A stretch of 64,000 bases of DNA, from positions 248,001 to 312,000 of the forward strand of contig NZ_DS996807.1 of the NCBI RefSeq assembly GCF_000156235.1, given 5' to 3'. The position numbers and the translations under genes were made by a program. Shown one piece after another: positions 1-8,926 of the stretch. This DNA comes from Pseudovibrio sp000156235. GTDB taxonomy: Bacteria > Pseudomonadota > Alphaproteobacteria > Rhizobiales > Stappiaceae. Each line of letters opens with the position of its first letter. Within the stretch, counting starts at the first letter, position 1. The notes under the pieces are model-generated. The model was not told where the DNA came from. It did no database searches and saw only the letters and a program-made list of their open reading frames with translations.

Positions 1-596
1 GCCACAGGCTCAATAACGGTTGTGGTGCCGGCAGTGTTCAAGCCTGCCAGCAGCACAGCAGACTTAACTTGCGCAGAGGCCATTGGCACACGATACGTGA
101 TCGGAATAGGATTGTCGCTGCCGCGGATAGACGCTGGCAGGCGATCGCCATTACGTGCCACAACCTGAACACCCATCTCGCGCAGTGGGTTAAGGACGCG
201 GCCCATTGGGCGTCCGGACAGGGAGGCATCACCAGTCATGGTGACGGCAATAGGATGGCTCGCAAAGATGCCCATTGCCAAACGTACACCAGTACCCGCA
301 TTTCCGAAGTCGATTGGAGCTTCCGGCTCCAACAGGCTACCCAGTCCAACGCCATCAACCGTCCACGTACCATCTTCCTGGCGAACACACTTGGCACCTA
401 CTGCATTCATTGCGTTTGCAGTACCAATCACATCTTCTGATTCGAGTAGGCCAGAGATGGTGGTTTTGCCGAGTGCCAATGCACCAAACATGAGGGAACG
501 GTGGGAGATAGACTTGTCACCTGGAACTTTGATCTGGCCGTTAAGCGGAGAGCCACTGTGAGCGGTCACAATTTGCGGTGACGAATTATGGGACAT
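1..596 (-). CDS. aroA: 3-phosphoshikimate 1-carboxyvinyltransferase (EPSP synthase), N-terminal part
   Basis: This enzyme transfers the enolpyruvyl group of PEP to shikimate-3-phosphate in the cytoplasmic shikimate pathway. Only about the first 198 residues are present; the gene runs off the left edge. The N-terminus has the family's KSISHRSLMFGALA substrate-binding stretch, then a GNAGTGVRL-type motif near residue 100, and ends at TTTVIEPV. Two in-frame ATGs lie at 602 and 596. The one at 596 has a GGAA at better spacing, so I use it. The divergent neighbour is the TIGR02300 gene, which shares a 200-bp intergenic region. Identification is firm; only the start is uncertain. Confidence 0.95.
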   Translation of the reverse strand, partial: MSHNSSPQIVTAHSGSPLNGQIKVPGDKSISHRSLMFGALALGKTTISGLLESEDVIGTANAMNAVGAKCVRQEDGTWTVDGVGLGSLLEPEAPIDFGNAGTGVRLAMGIFASHPIAVTMTGDASLSGRPMGRVLNPLREMGVQVVARNGDRLPASIRGSDNPIPITYRVPMASAQVKSAVLLAGLNTAGTTTVIEPV

Positions 597-801
597 GTTC
601 ATTTCCGGGGTTGCGAGACTGAAAAAACTAGTTCCTCCTAGCACGGAAGAAAAAGACAGTCACCCTAGGGCGCATTGAACTATTGCGAAATTTCGGCAGT
701 GAATGTACGACTTCGGGTAGATTTCTAAGATTTATCTTTGACATGATGGCCAACCTGAGGCTAAGGGGGCCGTCAACGAGATACAAACAAAGGTGAGAAC
801 C

Positions 802-1179
802 GTGGCAAGACCGGAACTCGGAACCAAGCGCCTGTGCGCGGCGTGTGGCGCTAAATACTATGATTTGAACCGTGACCCAATCATCTGCCCTAAGTGTGGC
901 GATATGTTTGATCTGGGCATGACAGCGAAGACTGCAAAAGCTGTAAAAGCTGTTCAGAAAGAAGAAGCTGAGGACGCATTGGTAAAGGACGATGCAGAAT
1001 TGGTATCTCTGGAAGAAGCTGATGCAGAAGCAGCTGGTGAAGATATTCCTGATCTGGACGAAGATGGCATCAGCGATGACATCGGTGGCGATGACTCCGA
1101 CGTATTCCTAGATGATGAAGACGACGAAGACTCTTCCGTTCCGGGCATCGTTGTGAGCCGCGACGACGACGAAAGCTAA
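802..1179 (+). CDS. TIGR02300 family protein with acidic C-terminus
   Basis: A 125-residue protein of the alphaproteobacterial TIGR02300 (FYDLN_acid) family, of unknown function. The N-terminus MARPELGTKRLCAACGAKYY followed by DLNRDP and CPKCG gives four cysteines in two CxxC pairs, so a small zinc ribbon is plausible. From about residue 50 it is dominated by Asp and Glu, with a long poly-acidic tail. A GTG lies at 793, but GTG at 802 restores the conserved family start and sits 4-5 bases after AAGGTGAG, so 802 is chosen. It lies just upstream of the tRNA-Ala pair. The acidic tail suggests binding to a basic partner; that is inference. Confidence 0.9.
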   Translation: MARPELGTKRLCAACGAKYYDLNRDPIICPKCGDMFDLGMTAKTAKAVKAVQKEEAEDALVKDDAELVSLEEADAEAAGEDIPDLDEDGISDDIGGDDSDVFLDDEDDEDSSVPGIVVSRDDDES

Positions 1180-1308
1180 AATTTCCACAGCCTGTGAAAC
1201 CGCAGGCTGTTATGAGAGTATTCTCTTGAAATGTGGAGGCGGCCCATCTATGTTCCGCCTCCATCAGCACAAAAACTTCATTGAAGTATCGGTGCTTAGA
1301 AGAAGAAC

Positions 1309-1384
1309 GGGGCCTTAGCTCAGCTGGGAGAGCGCTTCGCTGGCAGCGAAGAGGTCAGGGGTTCGATCCCCCTAGGCTCCACCA
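1309..1384 (+). tRNA. tRNA-Ala (GGC), copy 1
   Basis: A 76-nt cloverleaf. The acceptor GGGGCCT pairs with AGGCTCC, the anticodon stem CTTCG/CGAAG encloses loop CTGGCAG with anticodon GGC, the T-arm contains GTTCGATCC, and CCA is encoded. It is identical in sequence to the second copy 65 bp downstream. Confidence 0.97.
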
Positions 1385-1449
1385 AAACCATTTTGCAAGA
1401 AATGGCTATCTTCTTCCCAAATCAGACATGCCATTTGTCTGATAAAGAT

Positions 1450-1525
1450 GGGGCCTTAGCTCAGCTGGGAGAGCGCTTCGCTGGCAGCGAAGAGGTCAGG
1501 GGTTCGATCCCCCTAGGCTCCACCA
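1450..1525 (+). tRNA. tRNA-Ala (GGC), copy 2
   Basis: A second 76-nt tRNA-Ala gene with anticodon GGC and encoded CCA, identical base for base to the copy at 1309. The 65-bp spacer carries no other recognisable feature, so both are probably made from one transcript. Confidence 0.97.
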
Positions 1526-1690
1526 ATTACCCTTTAGCTAGAAACAGCTGTCTTCTCCCAAAATTATCGATTTCAGAAGCTTCGCCTCCAGCAGCTCATG
1601 CTATGAGAGAATTGAAGCTCTACAGCCATTGATACGCAAGAAAATTGCTATACATCTGCCGCAACTGTTTCTTTTGTGCAGAGGTCGTCG

Positions 1691-3106
1691 ATGTCAGCAT
1701 CCATCGTAATCCATTGGTTCCGTCAGGATCTTCGCCTGAGTGACAACCCTGCGCTGTCTGCGGCCTGTGAGGCTGGTGAGGTTATCCCTCTCTATATTCT
1801 GAATGATAAAGAGTACGGTGCTCGAGAATTCGGTGGCGCGACCAAAAACTGGCTGTACTATTCTTTAAAAGCTCTCAATGAAAGCTTGAAAGGGCAACTG
1901 TTGATAAGGCGCGGTGACCCGGCCGTAATCATCAACTCGCTCATTCAGGAGACCGGTGCTGCGGGTGTTTTCTGGAACCGATGCTATGAGCCATGGCGTG
2001 TAGAGCACGATGCTCAGCTGAAAACCGATCTTGAAGAAAATGGCATAACAGCCAAGAGCTTCAACGGCTCACTCCTCTGGGAACCCTGGCAAGTAGGTAA
2101 ACCGGACGGCAGCCCTTATAAGGTGTTCACTCCCTTCTATCGCAAAGGCTGCCTTCAGGCGGAGGAACCCAGAAAGCCCTTGCCTGTTCCTGACCAATTG
2201 CGCATTCATCCTTTGAATACAGAAGGGGCTCTCTCAATAGATGAGCTCAACTTGCTTGAGGATCGGCCGTGGTCAGCTCAAGTGAGCAGTCACTGGGAGC
2301 ATGGCGAAAAAGCTGCCCAAAACCGCCTCTATGCATTTTTTGAAGATGGGCTTTCCGATTATAAAGATGGCCGAAACTTTCCAGCTCTGACCCATACCTC
2401 TCGCCTGTCGCCTCATTTGCACTTTGGTGAGATCTCTCCCAACCAAATCTGGTGGGTATTAGGCTCACATGAAGAAACACGAGACATCGACCATTTCCGG
2501 AGTGAGTTGGGCTGGCGTGAGTTCTCCTATTCTCTACTATTTAACAACCCGAGTCTTCCAAAGAGTAATCTGAACGAAAAGTTCGATAACTTCCCATGGC
2601 TCTCAGATGATCAGCGCCTTCTCGCGTGGCAGAAGGGACAAACAGGCGTTCCAATTGTAGATGCCGGTATGCGAGAACTCTGGCAGACCGGTTACATGCA
2701 CAATCGCCTGCGTATGATTGTTGGATCGTTTCTCGTCAAAAACCTGTTGCTGGACTGGCGATTGGGAGAAGAGTGGTTTTGGGATTGTCTGGTCGATGCT
2801 GACCTCGCCAACAACAGCGCCAGTTGGCAATGGATCGCCGGATGTGGTGCAGATGCGGCTCCTTACTTCCGCATCTTCAATCCAATCCTGCAGGGCGAAA
2901 AGTTTGATGCTCATGGCGATTACACACGCCGGTTCCTGCCTGAGCTAAAGGATCTGCCGGATAAGTATCTCTTCAAGCCTTGGGAAGCTCCTAAGGACGT
3001 TCTGAAGGGCGCTGGTGTCACACTCGGAGAAAACTACCCGCTTCCAATCGTGGATCTCAAGAAATCTCGAGATGAAGCGCTACGTGCCTTTGAGGAGATA
3101 AAATAA
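1691..3106 (+). CDS. phrB: Deoxyribodipyrimidine photolyase (cryptochrome/photolyase family)
   Basis: A light-driven flavoenzyme that splits cyclobutane pyrimidine dimers. The 471-residue protein has the N-terminal alpha/beta photolyase domain (IHWFRQDLRLSDNPAL) and a C-terminal FAD-binding helical domain. The latter carries LGWREFSY, TGVPIVDAGMRELWQTGYMH, and the W/N-rich signature ADLANNSASWQWIAGCGADA. Length is normal for bacterial class I enzymes. The ATG at 1691 follows AGAGG by 6 nt and is preferred over the GTG at 1676. It stands alone between the tRNA-Ala pair and the fasciclin gene. Whether it repairs CPDs or is a related cryptochrome cannot be settled from sequence alone, but CPD photolyase is most likely. 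Confidence 0.93.
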   Translation: MSASIVIHWFRQDLRLSDNPALSAACEAGEVIPLYILNDKEYGAREFGGATKNWLYYSLKALNESLKGQLLIRRGDPAVIINSLIQETGAAGVFWNRCYEPWRVEHDAQLKTDLEENGITAKSFNGSLLWEPWQVGKPDGSPYKVFTPFYRKGCLQAEEPRKPLPVPDQLRIHPLNTEGALSIDELNLLEDRPWSAQVSSHWEHGEKAAQNRLYAFFEDGLSDYKDGRNFPALTHTSRLSPHLHFGEISPNQIWWVLGSHEETRDIDHFRSELGWREFSYSLLFNNPSLPKSNLNEKFDNFPWLSDDQRLLAWQKGQTGVPIVDAGMRELWQTGYMHNRLRMIVGSFLVKNLLLDWRLGEEWFWDCLVDADLANNSASWQWIAGCGADAAPYFRIFNPILQGEKFDAHGDYTRRFLPELKDLPDKYLFKPWEAPKDVLKGAGVTLGENYPLPIVDLKKSRDEALRAFEEIK

Positions 3107-3226
3107 AATTCGCAGTCAGGTGATCTGCCTTCAGACCTGATCAGTATAAGGCTTTGTGCGCGGCAGCTTGTCGCAGTCAATCCTTATGTAATTCCCTCGT
3201 TACATCTCTGGGGAGTGGAGGCTTCT

Positions 3227-3715
3227 ATGCGTTTATCTATGATTTCACTTGTAAGTTCACTGGTTCTTGCTGGTTCAGTAAATGCAAATGCAGGAACTAT
3301 TGTAGAAGTAGCTCAAGGGGCAGGGCAGTTTAACACCCTTATTGCCGCCGCTCAGGCTGCGGGCTTGGATGGGGCACTGGCCAATGGTGAGAACCTCACC
3401 GTGTTCGCTCCGACTGATGAAGCCTTTGCGGAGCTTCCGGACGGAACGGTTGAAATGCTTCTGAAGCCAGAGAACAAAGATCAACTCGTTGCAGTACTTA
3501 GCTACCACGTGCTCCCACGCAAATTGGCGTCCACTGATCTGCCAGGCCGGACCATTCACGTGAAGACGATTAAGGGATCAGGAGATAAGACACTCTCCGT
3601 TTCGAAAAACACGTCTGGCGTGACTGTAGATAATGCAAACGTCATCAGCGCGGACATTCCAGCTGACAACGGGATTATTCATGTCGTCGATAAAGTGTTG
3701 CTGCCCTCAAACTAA
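3227..3715 (+). CDS. Secreted fasciclin (FAS1) domain protein
   Basis: A 162-residue single-domain fasciclin protein. An N-terminal signal peptide (MRLSMISLVSSLVLAGSVNA, cleavage likely near NANAG) precedes one FAS1 domain. The two conserved FAS1 boxes are visible: LTVFAPTDEAFAELP near residue 60, and the YHVLP segment followed by the C-terminal NGIIHVVDKVLLP. Bacterial proteins of this type are exported and often linked to adhesion or surface contact; the specific role here is unknown. The ATG at 3227 sits 5 nt after GTGGAGG, so an upstream GTG at 3215 is unlikely to be the start. It is monocistronic, with a possible terminator at 3753-3780. Confidence 0.9.
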   Translation: MRLSMISLVSSLVLAGSVNANAGTIVEVAQGAGQFNTLIAAAQAAGLDGALANGENLTVFAPTDEAFAELPDGTVEMLLKPENKDQLVAVLSYHVLPRKLASTDLPGRTIHVKTIKGSGDKTLSVSKNTSGVTVDNANVISADIPADNGIIHVVDKVLLPSN

Positions 3716-3752
3716 ACGGGAAGTGACATAACTCATTTTGAGTTTCTGCCAG

Positions 3753-3780
3753 AGGGCGTGGAGCATCCTTTCTACGCCCT
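3753..3780 (+). terminator. Possible terminator after the fasciclin gene
   Basis: Inverted repeat AGGGCGT / ACGCCCT with a 14-nt loop that contains a small inner GGA/TCC stem, followed by TTTGAG. The T-run is short, so this is a weak call. Confidence 0.4.
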
Positions 3781-4400
3781 TTGAGCTGTCATAAAACGGA
3801 GTCGGATGACTCTATTTGATTGAAATGAATGCATTTCACCTGCTCATGAATGCAAGTTTTTGCATTAGAAGTTGTATTTCGAGAGTTGCACACAGTGCGC
3901 CTGTGGATAAGTTTAGGCCTGTTTTGTCTTCGAAAATTTGCGCGCGCAAGCATTAAGACAGCTCATCGGCATAAACGTGCAAGGTGCAAAATTTGAATTT
4001 GTTCGCCGCCTAGGTATTTCCCCGATATATCAAGTGATTAGCCGCCAAATCTTTCTGTAAATCTCAATGTTCGTATTATTTCGTATCGAATTTTTCCGAA
4101 ACAAAACTTCCAATTTTAGACACTTCAACCATGCTGAAAGGTCGAAAATTTGGCATAAAAAACAGTCTGCTTAGGTGGGTTTCGTTTTTCCGAAACATGA
4201 CAATCTCATGATAATTATGAAAAAAAACGAAGATCCAATTGCAATTCATCGAAACTTCAAGAAACTGTCATCCTAGTGTGAAACACCTAAGTGATATCGC
4301 AGATGAGGCGTAGGGGATGGATCGCCAAGGCGATGGATTAGGTGTTCACTCCGCTTCGCATGTTAGATTTTTTCAACTTTCCCACTGGGGGGCAACAAAA
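3781..4400. other. AT-rich intergenic region upstream of ugpB
   Basis: No gene is visible over about 620 bp. The stretch is clearly more AT-rich than its surroundings. It holds a 13-nt direct repeat (TTTTTCCGAAACA at 4091-4103 and 4185-4197), a PhoB-like box (4197-4214), a lone CTGTCAT at 4265, and one perfect DnaA-box-like 9-mer (TGTGGATAA, 3902-3910). It most likely contains the ugp promoter and a long leader. Confidence 0.5.
4197..4214 (-). promoter_or_regulatory. Candidate PhoB box upstream of ugpB
   Basis: Read on the minus strand this is TTATCAT-GAGA-TTGTCAT. That is two 7-mers separated by 4 nt, matching the PhoB consensus half-site CTGTCAT in 5 and 6 of 7 positions. It lies about 190 bp before the ugpB start, with another CTGTCAT at 4265-4271. 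PhoB control of ugp operons is established in enterobacteria and rhizobia; its use here is inferred. Confidence 0.35.
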
Positions 4401-5708
4401 ATGACTCTTCGTAAAGCAGCTGGTGTAGCAACCTTTGCAGCACTCGCAATGTCTTCAACAGCGTCTTTCGCTGCGACAGAAATCAACTGGTGGCACGCAA
4501 TGGGCGGCCGTCTGGGTGAAGTTGTCAACGAAATCTCCACCAAATACAATGCATCTCAGGATGTCTGTAACCTGACCCCGGTTTACAAAGGTAACTACGA
4601 AGAAACCTTGACCGCAGGTATCGCAGCATTCCGCGCTGGCGAACAGCCAAACATCTTGCAGGTATTTGATGCAGGTTCCGCTACCATCATCGGTGCAAAG
4701 GGCGCAGTTGTTCCAGCTGAAGACCTTCTGAAAGATGCAGGTGTTGAGTTCAACATCGAAGACTACATTGCTGGCGTACGCTACTTCTATGCAGACGCAG
4801 CTGGCAAAATGATCGGCATGCCGTTCAACTCCTCTACTCCAATCCTCTACTACAACGTAGAAGCACTGGCGAAAGCAGGCGTTGAAGCTCCTAAGACTTG
4901 GGAAGAGTTCGAAGCAATCGCTCCTAAGCTAAAAGCAGCTGGTTATGTTCCTCTGGCACAGTCCCACCTGCCATGGATCTTCACCGAAAACTTCATGTCC
5001 CGCCACAACCTTCCATTCGCAACCAACAACAACGGTTACGACGGCGCGAAAGGCACCAAGATCCTCGTAAACAACGATGCGATCAAAATGCACTTCACAA
5101 AGGTTAAAGGCTGGCTTGATGCTGAGCTGTTCGGCTACTACGGCACTGGCTGGGGTGACAACCAGAAGGTATTCCAGGACGGTTCCGCTGCAATGTGGCT
5201 CGGTTCCTCAGGTTCCTTCGGTGGTCTGATGAAGTCCACAGACTTCAAATTCTCCGCAACCAACCTGCCTTACTGGGCTTCTGTTAACGAAACCGGTACC
5301 AACACCTTCATCGGTGGTGCAGCGCTCTTCGCAATGGCTGGCAAGCCAAAAGGCGAAAACGACTGTGTTGCAAACTTCTACTCCTTCCTGACTTCCTCTG
5401 AGATGCAGTACTACTGGCACAAAGAAACTGGTTATGTGCCAATCACCAACGCTGCATACGACCTTGCGAAGAAAGATGGCCACTACGACCGTCTTCCAGC
5501 AGCTGAAGTTGGAATTAAGCAGCTGACACTTCCAGGTGGCGACAACACCAAAGGTTACCGCATGGGCTTCTACGTTCAGGTGCGTGACGTAATGAACCGT
5601 GAATACGGCAAAATCTTCTCCGGTGAAAAGTCTGTAGACGACGCGTTCCAGACCATCGAAGACGAAGCAAACAAGCTTCTGGCTCGTTTTGCTAAGACCG
5701 CTAACTAA
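4401..5708 (+). CDS. ugpB: sn-Glycerol-3-phosphate ABC transporter, periplasmic binding protein
   Basis: The substrate-binding component of a UgpBAEC importer, which brings glycerol-3-phosphate and glycerophosphodiesters into the cell. The 435-residue protein starts with a Sec signal peptide (MTLRKAAGVATFAALAMSST, cleaved near SFAAT). Mature residues INWWHAMGGRLGEVVNEI are characteristic of UgpB. The C-terminal half has the usual extracellular-solute-binding family 1 pattern with many Trp, Tyr and Gly residues. The ATG at 4401 follows a GGGGGGC by 7 nt; an earlier in-frame start at 4317 would destroy the signal peptide. It is the first gene of a four-gene operon in the usual B-A-E-C order, separated from ugpA by a hairpin. 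Confidence 0.93.
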   Translation: MTLRKAAGVATFAALAMSSTASFAATEINWWHAMGGRLGEVVNEISTKYNASQDVCNLTPVYKGNYEETLTAGIAAFRAGEQPNILQVFDAGSATIIGAKGAVVPAEDLLKDAGVEFNIEDYIAGVRYFYADAAGKMIGMPFNSSTPILYYNVEALAKAGVEAPKTWEEFEAIAPKLKAAGYVPLAQSHLPWIFTENFMSRHNLPFATNNNGYDGAKGTKILVNNDAIKMHFTKVKGWLDAELFGYYGTGWGDNQKVFQDGSAAMWLGSSGSFGGLMKSTDFKFSATNLPYWASVNETGTNTFIGGAALFAMAGKPKGENDCVANFYSFLTSSEMQYYWHKETGYVPITNAAYDLAKKDGHYDRLPAAEVGIKQLTLPGGDNTKGYRMGFYVQVRDVMNREYGKIFSGEKSVDDAFQTIEDEANKLLARFAKTAN

Positions 5709-5735
5709 GACTTAGCACTTAGATTTTCGCTAGGG

Positions 5736-5761
5736 CCGGAGACGCTATCAAGTGCCTCCGG
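5736..5761 (+). terminator. Intergenic hairpin between ugpB and ugpA
   Basis: CCGGAG and CTCCGG form an inverted repeat across a 14-nt loop in the 178-bp ugpB-ugpA gap. No T-run follows it. Hairpins at this position often stabilise the binding-protein message or attenuate transcription into the permease genes. Confidence 0.5.
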
Positions 5762-5886
5762 TCTCAGGTTGTTTTAGAAATAAAATGTTCCCGGACGGCA
5801 GTTTGTTCGAGCAGCATTTTTAAAACAAGCGGTCAGGCTTGCTAGGCAACCGGCCACCACAACGAAAACAGCGACTAGGCCAGTCC

Positions 5887-6768
5887 ATGAAACGAGTTCA
5901 ATTCTCACATCCATTGATGCCTTACATGCTGCTGCTCCCGCAGCTGCTGATTGTTGGCGTCTTCTTTCTGTGGCCAGCGGCAGAAGCAATCAGAGCGTCT
6001 TTCTACCTTGAAGACCCGTTTGGTTTCGGCTCGACATTTGTTGGCCTGGATAACTTCACAGATGTTGTCACTGCGAGTGAATACGGCAGAACTGCCTGGT
6101 TCACGCTCATCTTCTCCGCTGCAGTCACTTTCTTTTCTCTCAGCATCGCTCTTCTGCTGGCAGTAAAAGCCGATAACGTCATCAAAGGTGCCTCCACTTA
6201 CCGCACTTTGCTGATGTGGGTTTATGCGATCGCCCCTCCCGTCGCAGGCCTCGTAGGCGTTATGCTGTTTGACCAGCACATTGGTCCACTCAACGATCTG
6301 GCGCATGCCCTCGGCTGGAACATGCAGATCGGTGTGAACTACTTTGATACTGCATTTGCTATGACCGTGATCGCGGTTTGGAAGCAAATTCCGATCAACT
6401 TCATCTTCTTCCTCTCTGGTCTCCAGAGTGTTCCGAAATCCGTTCAGGAAGCAGCTGCGGTCGATTGTAAATCTTCCTCCCGTCGTTTCTGGACTGTAAC
6501 GTTCCCACTGCTGGCTCCAACCAGCTTCTTCCTGCTGATCATCAACATCACTTACGCGCTCTTCGATACCTTCGGTATTATCGATCTGGTGCTTAAAGGT
6601 GAGCCAGGCAACAACCCTGTAACTCTCGTTTACAAGGTGTTCCTCGATGGCTTCCGCGGAAACGACCTTGGTGGGTCTTCAGCACAGTCTGTGATCCTTA
6701 TGATCCTCGTGTTCGCTCTCACGGTCTTCCAGTTCCGTATGATCGAACGTCGCGTGCACTACAGTTAA
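5887..6768 (+). CDS. ugpA: sn-Glycerol-3-phosphate ABC transporter permease UgpA
   Basis: One of the two inner-membrane permease subunits of the Ugp importer. It has 293 residues, matching the family length, and about six hydrophobic segments beginning at PLMPYMLLLPQLLIVGVFFL. The EAA loop that contacts the ATPase is seen as QEAAAVDCKSSSRRFWTVTF near residue 195. The ATG at 5887 gives the usual short cytoplasmic N-terminus; a start at 5839 would add 16 residues not typical for the family. It ends 10 bp before ugpE, with a good Shine-Dalgarno between them. Confidence 0.92.
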   Translation: MKRVQFSHPLMPYMLLLPQLLIVGVFFLWPAAEAIRASFYLEDPFGFGSTFVGLDNFTDVVTASEYGRTAWFTLIFSAAVTFFSLSIALLLAVKADNVIKGASTYRTLLMWVYAIAPPVAGLVGVMLFDQHIGPLNDLAHALGWNMQIGVNYFDTAFAMTVIAVWKQIPINFIFFLSGLQSVPKSVQEAAAVDCKSSSRRFWTVTFPLLAPTSFFLLIINITYALFDTFGIIDLVLKGEPGNNPVTLVYKVFLDGFRGNDLGGSSAQSVILMILVFALTVFQFRMIERRVHYS

Positions 6769-6778
6769 GGAGGGATCA

Positions 6779-7621
6779 ATGAAACGCTCACAGTTTTGGG
6801 ATCATACGATCCTCGTCCTCGGCGCTCTCTTTATGCTGGTGCCAGTTGTTTACGCTCTCATGACCTCCAGTCATGATGCGGTGTCCATTTACAAGCATGG
6901 TTTGCAGTTGACCCCGGGTGGTCACTTCACAGACACCTATAAGCAGGTTCTGACTGAAGCTGGTGGTTTCACCAAGTCCGTGACCGGCCTGACCATGCTG
7001 TGGAACTCTTTGATCCTCGGCCTTGGCTTCGCCATTGGTAAGATCGTAATTTCCATGCTGGCGGCTTATGCAATTGTGTACTTCCGCTTCCCGCTTGGAA
7101 CGTTCTTCTTCTGGATCATCTTCTCCACGCTCCTGCTTCCTCTGGAAGTGCGTATTCTGCCATCCTACGAGATCGTGCAGGGACTGGGCATGGCGAACAC
7201 CTACACCGGCTTGATCGTACCGCTGATTGCGTCTGCAACAGGCACTTTCTACTTCCGTCAGTTCTTCAAGTCCGTACCGGATGAACTGGTTGAAGCAGCG
7301 CGTATCGATGGTGCAGGACCGCTGAAGTTCTTCATCGACATTCTTGTTCCACTCTCCAAAACCATGATTGCTGCAATCTTCATCATCATGTTTGTTTTCG
7401 GTTGGAACCAATACCTCTGGCCAACACTCATCACCACAGATGAAAGCCTCTTCACGCTGGTGCGTGGTATGAAGCAGATTCTTCAGGTGTGGATTGGTGC
7501 TCAGATCCCGGATACGAACCAGGCAATGGCGCTTGCAGTTCTCGCAATGCTTCCACCGGTTCTCATCGTGGTGATCTTCCAGTCTTGGTTTGTAAAAGGG
7601 CTCGTGGAAAGCGAGAAATAA
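6779..7621 (+). CDS. ugpE: sn-Glycerol-3-phosphate ABC transporter permease UgpE
   Basis: The second permease subunit, 280 residues and pairing with UgpA. It has six predicted membrane segments, starting with ILVLGALFMLVPVVYALM, and a clear EAA loop (LVEAARIDGAGPLKFFIDIL) around residue 170. An AAGGAGGG Shine-Dalgarno sits just before the ATG. It is followed by ugpC after a 2-bp gap, so all four products are probably made together. Confidence 0.93.
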   Translation: MKRSQFWDHTILVLGALFMLVPVVYALMTSSHDAVSIYKHGLQLTPGGHFTDTYKQVLTEAGGFTKSVTGLTMLWNSLILGLGFAIGKIVISMLAAYAIVYFRFPLGTFFFWIIFSTLLLPLEVRILPSYEIVQGLGMANTYTGLIVPLIASATGTFYFRQFFKSVPDELVEAARIDGAGPLKFFIDILVPLSKTMIAAIFIIMFVFGWNQYLWPTLITTDESLFTLVRGMKQILQVWIGAQIPDTNQAMALAVLAMLPPVLIVVIFQSWFVKGLVESEK

Positions 7622-7623
7622 AA

Positions 7624-8727
7624 ATGGCAGGCATTAAACTTAACACCCTTCGCAAGATCTACGCGGGCAACGTAGAAGCGGTTAAAGGCATCTCCATCGA
7701 CATTCAGGATGGTGAGTTCATTGTTCTCGTCGGCCCTTCTGGTTGCGGTAAGTCCACTCTGCTGCGCATGGTAGCTGGTCTCGAAACCATCACCGACGGT
7801 GAGCTGTTCATCGGCGACCGCCTTGTAAACAACGTAGAGCCAGCAGACCGTGACATCGCAATGGTGTTCCAGAACTACGCGCTCTACCCGCACATGAGTG
7901 TTTACAACAACCTCGCGTACGGCCTGAAGAACCGCAACATCCCTAAGGATGAGATTGAAAAGCGCGTTCGCAAAGCCGCTGAGATCCTTGAGATCGGCGA
8001 CTTCCTCGACCGTAAGCCACGTCAGCTGTCCGGTGGTCAGCGCCAGCGTGTTGCAATGGGTCGTGCCATCGTTCGCGAACCTGCCGCGTTTCTGTTCGAT
8101 GAGCCTCTGTCCAACCTTGATGCAAAACTGCGTGTGCAGATGCGCATGGAGATCAAGAAGCTTCAGAAAGAACTGGGTACCACCAGCCTTTACGTGACCC
8201 ACGATCAGCTGGAAGCAATGACACTGGCAGATCGCCTGGTCGTTCTCAGTGGTGGTGTAGTAGAGCAGATCGGTTCTCCGATCGATGTCTACGAGAAGCC
8301 AGCATCCACCTTCGTTGCAACCTTCATCGGTTCTCCAGCAATGAACCTGCTGCCACTGACCAAACAGGGCAGCGACTGGAAACTCGACAACGGCGCAACA
8401 GTTGACGTGAAGCTGAACACCGATCTGTCTGATCTGATCCTCGGCGTACGTCCGGAAGATCTGGTGATCGAAGAGCTCAGTGAGAAGTTCGACACCGGCC
8501 TTCACACCGCTCTGACCGTAAATGTCGTAGAGCCTGTAGGTGCTGAGAGTTATGTTCACGGCACCATTGGTGAAGGCAGCGTAGACGTTGTTGTGCGCGC
8601 GCCTGGCAAACTGCACTTCGAACCAGGCCAGATCCTGAAAGTGACTGCAAAGCCTGAGAAACTACATACGTTTGACACCAAAACCGGCAAGCGTATTGAA
8701 GTGCAGGGCGCACTCGAAGCAGCTTAA
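7624..8727 (+). CDS. ugpC: sn-Glycerol-3-phosphate ABC transporter ATP-binding protein UgpC
   Basis: The ATPase that powers the Ugp importer, 367 residues. The nucleotide-binding domain shows Walker A GPSGCGKST, the Q-loop, the ABC signature LSGGQRQR, Walker B FLFDEPLSNLDAKLR and the switch histidine in YVTHDQLEAMT. A C-terminal MalK/UgpC-type TOBE domain follows from about residue 240. The ATG at 7624 starts 2 bp after the ugpE stop and gives the normal N-terminus MAGIKLNTLRKIY. A strong terminator at 8753-8777 ends the operon. Confidence 0.94.
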   Translation: MAGIKLNTLRKIYAGNVEAVKGISIDIQDGEFIVLVGPSGCGKSTLLRMVAGLETITDGELFIGDRLVNNVEPADRDIAMVFQNYALYPHMSVYNNLAYGLKNRNIPKDEIEKRVRKAAEILEIGDFLDRKPRQLSGGQRQRVAMGRAIVREPAAFLFDEPLSNLDAKLRVQMRMEIKKLQKELGTTSLYVTHDQLEAMTLADRLVVLSGGVVEQIGSPIDVYEKPASTFVATFIGSPAMNLLPLTKQGSDWKLDNGATVDVKLNTDLSDLILGVRPEDLVIEELSEKFDTGLHTALTVNVVEPVGAESYVHGTIGEGSVDVVVRAPGKLHFEPGQILKVTAKPEKLHTFDTKTGKRIEVQGALEAA

Positions 8728-8752
8728 AGCCTGCTCTGACAAAGCTTTAGAA

Positions 8753-8777
8753 GGCCCGGCATTGCCGGGCCTTTTTT
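8753..8777 (+). terminator. Rho-independent terminator of the ugp operon
   Basis: A perfect 8-bp GC-rich stem (GGCCCGGC / GCCGGGCC) with a 3-nt loop, followed directly by six T residues. Confidence 0.93.
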
Positions 8778-8926
8778 GTTGGAACCGTGCACGGATGCAG
8801 TCCAAAAGCTGTGCCATTTTATCGCAGCTACGCAATCAACCCTTCCCAAGATCTAAACTTGATGTAAATACTCATATTTAGCCAGCGCACAGCAAGCCAA
8901 CCACGAATTCAAAACTAGGTTGACCG

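Noticed and set aside
1309..1525. tRNA-Ala pair as integration site of a mobile element
   Set aside because: Neighbours are ordinary chromosomal genes, no integrase is near, and both copies are intact. Simple tRNA duplication is enough.
3902..3910. Perfect DnaA-box-like 9-mer (TGTGGATAA) in an AT-rich gap
   Set aside because: Only one copy is present in ~700 bp, with no cluster of boxes, no parAB/dnaA/hemE neighbours. A replication origin is not supported.
7501..8616. Long open reading frame antisense to ugpC
   Set aside because: It mirrors the high-GC third-position structure of ugpC and has no recognisable domain or ribosome site, so it is a shadow frame.
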